64,000 bases of DNA from Candidatus Hydrogenedentota bacterium. Lineage in GTDB: Bacteria > Hydrogenedentota > Hydrogenedentia > Hydrogenedentales > JAEUWI01. Shown here piece by piece: positions 7,796-19,700 of the stretch. Position 1 is the first letter of the stretch; every line of letters starts with the position of its first letter. The stretch lies in the NCBI GenBank assembly GCA_019637335.1, contig JAHBVV010000007.1, positions 124,001 through 188,000 on the forward strand, in the 5' to 3' direction. Both the position numbers and the translations under genes were made by a program. The notes beneath the pieces are model-generated. The model was given only the letters and a program-made list of their open reading frames with translations, was not told the origin of the DNA and did no database searches.

Positions 7796-10700
7796 ATGAT
7801 TCGTTTTACCCGTGGACGCCTCCTGCCCCGGCCCCGCGCCGCCGCCGTCGCGATCCTGGTCCTGGGCTCCGCGCTGGGCGCCTTTCCGGCCCGCGGTCAG
7901 ACGGCCCCCAGTGCGGGCGGCAATATCACGGCAACCGACCTTGCTGGGGATCCGCTCGCAATCGTGGAGGACACGCTCACGCGCACGGATTTCCGCGCCA
8001 GCGGCATCACCCTTTCGGATGCCGAGGGCACGCCGACGCAGATCCGGTTGACGGCGGTGAGCGGGGGTACGGTAACGCGCAACGGCGGCATGGCGATCGC
8101 CATCGGGGAGAGCGGAACGGGCGAGGCCTTGACGCTGACGGGCACGATGATCGACCTGGAGTTCGTGCCCGCGGCGAATCGCGACACGAACGCCACGATC
8201 ACGTACCGGGTGGTCGATCCCGCCGCCGATCCGGATTCGGCGGCCTCGACGATCACAATAACTATAACGCCGGTCAATGACGCGCCTTCCATATCGGATG
8301 GAACTCTGGCCGCGGTGAACGAAGACGCCACCAACCCGCCGGGCGCTTCGGTGGCGTCGCTTTTCGGCGGATCCTTCAGCGATCCGGACACCAACCCCGC
8401 CAGCAGCCTTTCGGGCATCGCCGTTACGGGCGACCCGGCGAACGCCGCCCAGGGTGTGTGGCAATTTTCGCCCCAGGGGGATGGGCGCTGGTTCGCGGTG
8501 ACGCCTGCGATGGCGACCGCGCTGAGCGATACGAACGCCTTGTACCTTAGCGCGGCGACGCTGATCCGGTTCCTGCCCGCCGCCAACTACGATGGCGCGG
8601 TGTCGCCGCTTACGGTCCGCGCGCTGGACAACACCAACGCCCTGGCGTTCTCGAACAATGCCGGCCCGAACATTACGCGGCAGCTGAACAACGTCTCGAC
8701 CAACGGCGGGAGCACGCCAATCAGCGCCTCCACGGCCAGTTTAAACACGTCGATCAATCCCGTCAACGACGCGCCGTCCGCGGCGAACGCCACGCTGGCG
8801 GCCATCGACGAGGATACGGCGAATCCGCCGGGGGCGACGGTCTCATCGCTGTTTGGCGGAAGTTTCAGCGATCCGGACACGACGCCCCCGCCATCGCTTT
8901 CGGGCATCGCGGTCGTGGGCGATCCGGTGGCGCCGTCCCAGGGCGTATGGCAATACTCGCCGGACGGCGGGGTCAACTGGTTCGCCGTCAGCGATGGGAT
9001 CATCACGCTGAGCAACACCAACGCGCTGTTCCTGAGCGCGGCCACGCGGGTGCGCTTTGTGCCGGCCGCCAATTACGATTCCACGGTTACGGGCCTGACG
9101 GTTCGCGTGCTGGACAATACGAACGCGCTCGCGTTTTCGAGCAATGCGGGTGCGGTGGAGACGCGGCAGGTTCACAATGTCACGACCAACGGCGGAACGA
9201 CGGCGATCAGCGCGGCGACCTACGCGATTAACACCAGCATCAACCCGGTGAACGACGCGCCGACCATATCGAACGCCACCCTGGCGGCGGTCAACGAGGA
9301 CACGGCGAATCCCCCGGGGGCCACGGTCAGCGCGCTCTTCGGGCCCGGTTTTACCGATGTGGATGGGTCGATGGCGGGGATCGCGGTCGTTTCCGATCCC
9401 AATAACGCATCGCAGGGATCGTGGCAGTATGCGCCCGACGGGACGAACTGGTTCGCTATCAGCAACGGGCCGGCCCTGAGCAACACGAATGCGCTCTACC
9501 TCAGCGCGGCGACGTCGGTGCGCTTTCTTCCGGCGCTGAATTACGACGGGGCGGTCAGCCCGTTGACTGTGCGGGGGATCGACAATTCGAACGCGCTGCC
9601 GTTTTCGTCGAATACCGGATCCACGGAACAGCGGCAGACCCACGACGTTTCGACAAACGGGACCCCCACACCGATCAGCGCGGGCACGGCGCTGCTCAAC
9701 ACGAGCCTGATCGCGCAGAACGACGATCCCACGTTCGCGATGTTTCCGGGCCCGCAGGTTGTGAACGAGGACACGGATCTGTTTTTCAACAATGCAAACG
9801 GGAACCGCATCGTGCTCGCCGACGTGGACATCGGCGCATCCGACATACGCGCCACGCTGGTGGTCTCCAACGGGACGTTGACACTGAGCGGCACGGCGGG
9901 ACTTACGGCGGTTAGCGGGAACGGGACCTCCAACGTATCGCTGGACGGATCGCTGAGCGAGGTGAATGAGTCGTTGAACGGCCTCCGCTACCGGGCGACC
10001 CTCAATTACAACGGCCCCGACACGCTGCAGGTCACGATCAACGACCTGGGCCATACGGGCGCGGGCGGCGGCGGCGACGTCATGATGTCGGCCACGATCA
10101 CCGTGAACGCTGTGAACGACCCGCCCACGTTCGCGCAGTTTCCCGGCGCGCAGGTCGTGGATGAGGATACGGACCTTGTCTTCAATAGCGGCAACGGGAA
10201 CCGTATCCAGTTTGCCGACGTCGATCTCGGCTCGAACGACATGCGGGCGACGCTTTCCGTCACCAACGGGACACTGACACTCGCCACGACGGTCGGGCTT
10301 TCCTCCGTGACGGGCAACGGCACGGGGACGGTGGTTATCGAGGGGCCGCTGACGCCGGTGAACAACGCGGTGAACGGCCTGATCTACCGGGGCGTTCTGA
10401 ACTACTTTGGCCCGGACACGCTGCAGGCCGCGATCAACGATCTCGGCAACACGGGGAGCGGCGGCGGCACGGACGTGGTGGCGTCGGCCGGCATCACGGT
10501 CAATCCGGTCAACGACCCGCCGACCCAGGCCGTCAACACGACCCTGGTGGTAAACCAGGGCGCGGGCGCGCTGATATCCAACGCGCGGCTCCGCTACACC
10601 GATGTGGACGACGACGACGCGACGCTGGTGTACACGGTGGTGACGCCTCCGGCGAACGGGAGCATCAACCTCGGGGCCAGTTTCACGCAGGGGGACATCA

Positions 10701-13700
10701 ATTCGAGCGCGGTGACCTACACCCACGACGGATCCGGGACCACCTCCGACTCCTTCGTGTTCAACGTGCGGGACGACGACCTGGCGACCAGCGCCAACGC
10801 AACGTTTAACATCACGGTCAACCAACGGCCCGTGGTCGTGACGCCCATTGCGGACGTATCGGTGAATGAGAACGCGGCGAATACGGTATTCAACGTCAAC
10901 GCGAACTTTTCCGATCCAGAGGCCGGCCCGCTGACCTTCACGGTGCAGAACGTGACGAACGGGGGCATCTTCAGCGCGACCCCGTCGTTTTCGGGCGCCA
11001 CGCTGACCATCCCCTACGCGCCGGACAGCCCGGGCATCGCCACGATCACGGTGCGCGCCACGGACAGCGGGGCGGCGTTCGTGGAGGACACCTTCACCGT
11101 GTCGGTGAACGACGCGCCCGTGGCGAACGACGATCCGGGCTTCAGCACGCCGGAGGACACCGCGATCACGATCGACGTGCTCCTCAACGACACGGACTTG
11201 ACGGCCTCCGGCGCGCCCGGCACGCTTAATCCGGCGTCGGTCACGGTAGTCACGCCGCCGGCCAACGGCATGACGAGCGTGAACCCGGCGAACGGGCGCA
11301 TCACGTATACGCCCAGTAGCAATTTCAATGGCGCGGATTCCTTTACCTACACGGTAAACGACACGAATTCGCCCCCGGCCACATCCAATGCCGCGACGGT
11401 ATCGGTCACGGTGGATCCGGTGAACGATCCGCCTTCGCTGAGCGTGCCGGGCGCGACACAGATGGTCGATGAGGGCAGCTCCCTTACGTTCAGCCTCGCG
11501 AACGGCAACGCGATAATCCCGACCGATATCGACGCGGACGAGACGGCGCTTCCCGCGGGGGGCGTGCGGTTGACGCTGTCGGCGACGAAGGGCACGCTGT
11601 CGCTTGCGACCACGTCGGGGCTGGTCAACGTGAGCGGGAACAACACGTCCAATGTGGCGTTTGACGGGACCGTGACCGGGGCGACGGCGGCGCTGAACGG
11701 GCTCGTGTATACGCCGAATCCGCTCGAGAACGGCGCGGAAACCATCACGGTCCATCTCAGCGACAAGGGCAACACGGGCGCGGGCGGCATACTGACGGAC
11801 AATGGCGTCATCAATGTCCAAATCGCCTCGGTCAATGATCCTCCGGCGGTCACGGTTCCCGGCCCGCAGACCGTCAACGAGGACGTGACGACGGCCATTA
11901 CCGGGGTCAGCATTGCCGATCCGGACGCGGGGTCGGGTAACCTGACCGTGACACTCAGCGTCGGGCAGGGGCGTCTTGGGGTGAACGCGGCGGCGGCGGG
12001 CGGGGTCACCGCGGGCAATATCAGCGGCAACAATACGAGCGCGCTTACGCTGACGGGCACGTTGACGCAATTAAACAACACGCTTGCGACGCTGACGTTC
12101 CGGACGGCGCTCAACCTGGTGGCGGCGCAGACGATCACGGTGCTGGCGAACGACAACGGGAATACGGGCGGCCCGGCGGAAACGGATTCGGCGACGATCG
12201 CGATTACGGTCACGCCGCAGAACGACGACCCGACCTTCGCCAACTTCCCGGGTGTGGCCCAGAACGTGAACGAAGATACGAACCTTCAATTCAGCACGGC
12301 GAACGCGAACCGTATCACGCTGGCGGACGTGGACATCGAGGAGAACAACCCGGGGGGCGAGATCCGCGCTATTCTGACCGTTTCAAACGGCGTTCTCACG
12401 CCCAACGGCATGGCGGGCCTCTCGACCGCCACCGGCTACGGCAGCGGATCGGTCACGATCCAGGGCTCGCTCGCGAGTGTCAACGCGGCGCTGAACGGAT
12501 TGACCTACCGGGGCAACCTGGACTTCAACGGAACCGACACGCTGACCGCGACGATAAACGACCTGGGCAATACGGGGGCCGGCGGCGGCGGGAATGTGGT
12601 GCAGGCCGTGACTATCAATGTAATCGCGGTTAACGACCCGCCCGTAATAACCTTGCCCGCGCCGCAGACGGTGAACGAGGACACCAATCTGGCGTTCAGC
12701 GCGGCGGACGGCAACGCGATCACGGTGACAGACGCCGACGCGAACGAGGCTCCGGGCGATCTGGTAGTCACGCTGGCTGTTTCCAGCGGGACGCTGACCC
12801 TGGCGAGCACGGCGGCGCTGACCTCGAATACCGGGAACGGGACGGCGAGCATCAGCATGACGGGATCCCTGGCGGCGATCGGCGCGGCGCTCGACGGCCT
12901 GGTGTATCGCGGCAATCTTCACTTCAACGGCAACGACACGCTGAATATCACCGCAAACGATCAGGGCCATACCGGGTCCGGCCCGGCGGGGATGGCGGCG
13001 GGTAGCCTCGCGATTACGGTCAGCGCGGTCAACGATCCTCCGCAGCTGACGCTTCCGGGCGCGCAGACGATCAACGAGGACACCACCGCCATCATCCCCG
13101 GCATTTCCGTGACGGACGTGGACGCCGGTTCGGGCAATCTGACGGTTTCGCTCAGTGTTGTTTCCGGGCGCCTGCGCGTGAGCGAGACGGTGTCGGGCGG
13201 CGTGCCGGCCCTCGCGATCGGTAACAACAACACGAACGCGATCACCCTCACGGGTACGCTGGGCCAGCTGAACATCACGCTGCCCACGTTGTCGTTTACC
13301 TCGGCCCTGAACAACCGCAATAACCAGACCCTTTCCGTCAGCGTGGACGATCAGGGGAACACGGGCAGCGGCGGGAACCAGATGGCCGCGGGCACGGTTG
13401 CGCTGAATATCGTCGCGATCAACGACGATCCCGTCCTGACGCTGCCCGCCGCCCAATCGATCGACGAGGATACGTCCCTCATCTTCTCGACCAGCAACGC
13501 CAATGCGCTTTCCGTGGACGATGTGGATGTGGCGGAGGCCCCCGGGCAACTCCGGGTGACCCTCGGCGTTGCGAATGGCCGCCTGACCCTGGGAACGACG
13601 GCGGGCATTACGCTCGTGACGGGCACGGGCGTCGGGGAAGCGGGCTTTACCTTCACGGGCACGGTAAACGCGATCAACACGGCGCTGGACGGCCTCACGT

Positions 13701-16700
13701 ACCAGCCCAACGCCCACTTCAACACCGAGGCCGGCGGGTCCGAGGCCCTGACGGTTATCGTGAACGACCAGGGCTTCACGGGCCTGGGCGGCGGCGGGGA
13801 CATTACCGGCAGCGTGACGATCCACATAGCGGGTATCAATGACGACCCCGTGGTGACGGTTCCGGGCGCTCAGGTCGTGGATGAAGACACCGACCTGACC
13901 TTCGCCGGATCGATATCCGTCGCGGATCTGGACCTGGCGGAGACGCCGGGGGGAACGCTTCGGGTCCAGCTTGCGGCGAACGAGGGCGGCTTTACCCTGG
14001 CCTCCACCGCGGGGCTTAGCATCGAGGCGCCGGCCACGGGGACCAGCGACGCCGCCATTGCCTTCACCGGCAACGCGGCCTCGGTGAACAGCGCGCTCAA
14101 CGGGCTGCGCTATCGCGGGGCCCAGGACTTCAACGGCAGCGACACGATCACCATTACGGTCAACGATCAAGGCAATACCGGCCAGGGCGGCGGCGGGGAT
14201 ATCGTCGCTACCATCCCCGTGACGGTCACGCCCGTCAACGACGCGCCGGTCGCCTCGAACGCCCTGATTTCGCCCGCCGAGCCGCTCCGCAGCGAAGATC
14301 TGGTTGCGAGCTATACGTTCACCGATGTCGATGGCGACGCGGAATCGGGCACGACAATCCGCTGGTTCCGCGATGGCGCGCTCCAGCCGGCCTTCAATGA
14401 TATGACCACGGTGCCCATGTCGGCGACGGTCGAGGAGGAGGTCTGGCTCTTCCGGGTCGTCCCGAGCGATGGCCTGCTTGCGGGCGCCGAAGTGGAATCC
14501 AACCAGGTTCGCATTCGCCCGGTGGCGAACGTGCAGGTTTCCATCAGCCGGAATCCGCTGAGCGCCGTTCCGGGCGAGACCATTACCTACGCGATCCAGG
14601 TGCGTAACCTGGGCCCGAGCCCGGTCGGCGGCGCGACGGTCACCGCCGCCATCCCCGCGGCGCTCCAGAACGCCACGTGGACCTGCACCGATTGCGGGAC
14701 CAGCGGTAGCGGCGCCATCAACCAGACGGTCGATCTTGCGGCGGGCCAGACGGTCGTATACCGCCTGACCGCGCTGGTGGATCCATCCGCCACGGGGGAT
14801 CTGGTGTTTACGGCGTCGGCCTCGGGCCCCGCGATCGTGTTCGAAACGGATCCATCGGACAATACGGCCACGAACACCGTGCCGCTCCGCCCGGAAGCCA
14901 CGCTGGCCGCGACAATCTCGGCGGATCGTTCCAGCGCGCAGCCCGGCGATACCATCCAGTACACTTTCACCGCCACGAACAATGGCCCTTCGGACGCGCG
15001 CGGCGTACGGTTTACGGACGCCCCCGACGCCAATACCGCGCTGGTTACCGGCAGTGTGACGGCGAGCGCCGGCAGCGTCGCGCGTGGGAACGGCGCGTCC
15101 GACACGGATGTGGACGTGGCGATTGGGACCATCCCGCTCGGCGCCACGGTAACCATCCGCTACAGCGCCACGGTGGCCGCGCCCTTCCCGGCGGGTGGCA
15201 TGCGCCAGGTATGCAACCGTGGCCTGTTCTACGGGCTCGCCGGCAACCCGGACGTGAATTTTGTGGACGCGCAGCCTCCCGCGGAGCAATGTACGGAGAT
15301 CGAGTCCGTGATCGCCATCTCCGCCACGCTGGTGAGCGCGCTCCATACGGACGCCAACGCCAATGGCGAGATCAATCCGGGGGATACGGTCCGCTATACG
15401 GTGCGGCTTGCCAACAGCGGCGATGGCGGGGCGAACACGGTGGTGTACGAGAACCCCGCTATCTTGAACGCGAACCTTGTCGTGGACTCGATTTCGTCCA
15501 TGCCGCCCGCGGCGGCGATCAACACCGGCGCGGGTGGATTCTCGCTGACCCTGGACCGGCTCGAGGGCCTGGATTCGGGCGCGCCCGGCGCGAATGAAGC
15601 GACTATCACGTTCGATGTCAATGTGCGCAATCCCATGTCGGCGGGCGAGTCCCTGCTGATCACGCAGGGCTCCGTAACCTATGCGGAGGCCCCATCCGGG
15701 GCCGATCCGGTCCTGACCGACGACCCGCAGGCCGCCGTAATACCGGGTTCGGACGCTGTACCCGTGGACGCCGAGGGCAATATCCTGCGCCCGGCCCCGA
15801 CCGTGACCCGCGTCGCCGCCGCGCCCCAGCTGGTGGTCCGCAAGGCCGATGACATTCCCCGGAACGAGGAGAAGCGCCCCGGGGAGACGATCGAATACAC
15901 GGTGACGATAGAAAACCGGGGCAACCAGGGCGCCTCGGAGCTTGTTTATCGAATTCCTTTCCGCGACGGGGAGATATCGGAGGCCGAACTTCAGCAGGTT
16001 GACGGATCGAGCCCCCTTTCCGACCTGGCCGGCGCGCTGCTGACCAACTTTAACGCGCTGGATACCAACCACAGCGGCGGTCTTTCCGCGCAGGAACTCC
16101 AGGGATCGCTGTTCGCGCTGACCCCGGCGCAGTTCAACGAATTGGACTTCTCCGACGCGCGGCTCACCTTGATTCAGGACTCGATAACGGTCGATGGCGC
16201 CCCGGCCTCAAACGAGGGCACGGCAACGTCGCTTGAATTGTCTCTCGGCACGCTCAACGGCCGGAATCCCCTGTTTACGAACGGCCCGATCATCACGGTG
16301 GGTTACGCGGTGCGATTGCAGCCGGTTCTCCGGCAGGGCGTCACGGTTATCCGCTATCAGGGCAGCTTGTCCAGCGCGGAACTGGATCCGGTCCTGTCCG
16401 ACGACCCCGAAACGATCAACGTTCCGGGCGACGCCACGCTAACGTCGGTGCGGGCGATTCCCGAATTGATCGTGGATCCGGAAATCCTGACGATCGACTT
16501 CGGGGATCAGGATATTGACGACGGGCGGACCCCCGCCCGGACGGTGACGTTGACGAACGCCCCGAATGCGACGTCGAATCTGACCTTCAGCTTTGTCGGG
16601 CTGGAGGGGGCCTCGCTCCGCGAGTTCGTCATCACCAGCGACACGCGGCAGCTGGTGCTTCGCCCGGGCCAGTCGCGGATCATCGAGATCGCTTTCGATC

Positions 16701-19700
16701 CCGACTCGATCGGCAACAAGCGCGCGAGCCTGCGCGTGGAATCCGATGATCCCGACGACGGCGCGGTGGATATCAACCTGTCCGGCCGCGCGCTGGACAG
16801 CGACATCCGGGTCACCCCGACGGCACTGAATTTCGGGAAGCGCAACCTGCTCGCGGGCCCGACCAACCCGCAATCGGTGAGCATCATCAACGATGGCCTT
16901 GGCATTCTGACCCTGGACAGCGTGACGCTCACGTGCGGGCCGGACGTGTTCCCCGTCATGACGGGCGCCCGCTTCGACGCGCTGGATCTCAACGGCGACG
17001 GCGTCCTGACGCAGGGCATCGGGGTGCGCCGCGAGCTTGAGCTGGCCGTGGATCTTTTCGACCTTGCCGAGGCGATCATGGAGGCCTTTGGCGAACTGGA
17101 CGCGGACGGGTCGAACGATCTGGACGCGGCGGAAATCGATGCGCGTTTCCCGTTCCTCACGCCGGAGCGCTTCGCCGCGCTGGACACAGACGCTTCGGGC
17201 GAACTGGGCGCGAGCGAACTTGCGGCGGCGATGCAACTCGCGATGTTCGCGGGACAGCTTCTGGCGAGCTTCGATGACTTCGATACGGCGCCGCCGGCGG
17301 GCCTGGATTTCAATGAGGGCCAGAGCATTCTGCCCGATCTCTCCGAGGCCCAGTTTGCCCTTTTCGACGCCGACGGGGACGGTGTCATGAGCAAGGCGGA
17401 GCTGGACGAACGGCGGCGGATCGCGGAAATCGCGCGCCAGCTGCAGGCGGACTTCGCCGGCCTGGACGCGGACCGCAACGGATCCCTGAGCGGCGCGGAA
17501 ATCGACTCCTACGCGCCGCCGCTGACTCCCGGCCGCTTCGCGGTGCTCGACACGGACGCCGACGGCGAGCTGTCGCGGGCGGAGCTTGAAGCGTCGGATT
17601 CCAGCCTGGCGGCGGGCATTGTTTCAAGCTTCGCCGCGCTCGACACGGACGCCAGCGGCGGCCTCACGATTGTCGAGGTAAACGCCGCGTGCGCGTTCCA
17701 GGTCTTCTCGGATTCCGGCGAAACGTCGCTGGAAACCGCGCAATCCCGGCTCGTCCGTATCGTGTTCAATCCCTCGACCGAGGGGATCAAGACGGGCACG
17801 CTCCGCATCGAGGCGAACCAGACGGGCCAGGGCACGCCGATGGTCTCCAAGGTCAGCCTGGCGGGCATCGGCAACCGCACGCCGCGCATCGTCGGACAGA
17901 ACCCGGTGACCACGCTCGAGGACACGCCCGTCACCATCATCCTTGACAACCTGATTGTGGACGCGCCCCTGCTGAACTTCCCGGAGGAGGTCACGCTGGC
18001 GTTCCAGCCGCGTCCGGCGGACGCGAACTATACGCGGGACGGCAACGCGATCATCCCCAACGAGAATTTTAACGGTGTGCTCTTTGTGCCCGTCACCGTG
18101 CGCGACGGCAATATCGCGAGCAATATCTGGAACCTGCGCATCGACGTCACCAAGGTGAACGATCCGCCGACCGACATCCGGCTGAGCAACAACACGATCC
18201 TGGAGAACCAGGTGCTCGACACGGTAATCGGGCGATTCACGACGACGGATCCCGACATCGGCGATCTGCATATCTACACGCTGGTTCCCGACGACCCGCT
18301 TACGGACGACGACGACCACATCGACAACGAGTACTTCGGTATCGTGGCGGACCAGCTTGTCAGCCGCGCGGTGTTCGACTACGAAACCCGGAACCGGTAC
18401 ACGATTTTGGTGCGCAGCCGCGATCCGGAGGGCCTCTCCGTCGAGCGGGCGTTCCAGATCCGGATCCTCGACCAGCCGGACGACGAGGACAACTCGGTCG
18501 CGGCCGAGGTGTTGCTGGACAACTTCGACACGGCCGACGCGAACGGCGATGGCCTGATCACGTTTGGCGAAACACTCCGGCTTCTGCCCGGCTTTACGCG
18601 GGAGCGCTTTGACACGCTGAACACGGAGGTCGAAGTTTCCCTGGCCGACCTTGAGACCGGCGCGAACCATACGAGCGCGGCCCAGACCCTGTTCGACAAT
18701 TTCGATCAGACCGACGGCAACCGGAACGGCTCCCTCACCCTGATCGAGGCGCGGCGGACCGTGCCGTCACTTACTCCCGAGGCCTTCGCCTATCTGGACT
18801 TTGACGGATCGGGCACGCTGTCGCCATCCGAGCTTCAGGCGGGCATTCTCGTGCACAACGATCTGAGCAGCCTGGCCGCGCGTTTCGATTCCCTCGACCG
18901 GGATGGCAGCGGGCTCCTGACCTTTGACGAGTTGCCCGAGGATCTGCGCGCGCTCAACCGCGCCCTTTTCGAGCGTCTCGCCTCCAACGCCGGCCTGTCG
19001 CGGCGCGAGCTTGAGAACCAGGTCACCTGCAAGCTGGTTGAGGGTTCGGCGGTCCTGATCGAGCCGTCGGGCGATCTGTTGGCCCCCCCGGGTGCGTCGC
19101 TGCTCAACGTCACGTTCAACGCGGAGGCCGATGTAAACGTCGCGTCGGCGTGCGGCGCGGACGACATAGTCTTCACGTACGACATCGCGGCGGAAAGCAT
19201 CCTGCTGACGGATCTGGCCGAGTACTTCCTGCAGAACCGGGTTGCGCTGGACGCGAATTTCGATGGCGTGCTCAGCGAGGCCGAGGTTGCGCCGAGCCGC
19301 ATCGGCCTCACGCCGGAACGCTTCGCCGCGCTCGATTTCAACGGCGATGGCGGCCTCTCCACCGAGGAGCTGGAGGCGGCGGTAATCCTGTCTGACCTGG
19401 CGGAAGCCCTGCTCGACGCGTTCGCGGCGCTGAATACGGACAACAGCACGGGGCTTTCCTTCGCCGAGACGCTCGCGTCCGGCCTCGATCTGGACACGCT
19501 CCGCTACAACATCCTGGATCTGAACGGGAACGGGGTGCTTACGCGCGAGGAGCTGGAGGCCGAGGCCGATCTCCCGGGCTTCCTGCTCGGGAATTTCGCC
19601 TCGCTGGACGCCAACGCCAGCGGCGGGCTTTCCATCACGGAAGTCCGCGCCCTGCTACCAGGCCTCTCGCAGACGCGATTCCGCAACCTGGACGCGGACG

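Noticed and set aside
8843..16072. Two very long minus-strand open frames (1075 and 1229 codons) opposite the giant gene
   Set aside because: They are Arg/His/Val-rich shadows created by GC-rich third positions. No domain, signal or ribosome site supports them, while the plus-strand frame has a continuous domain structure.
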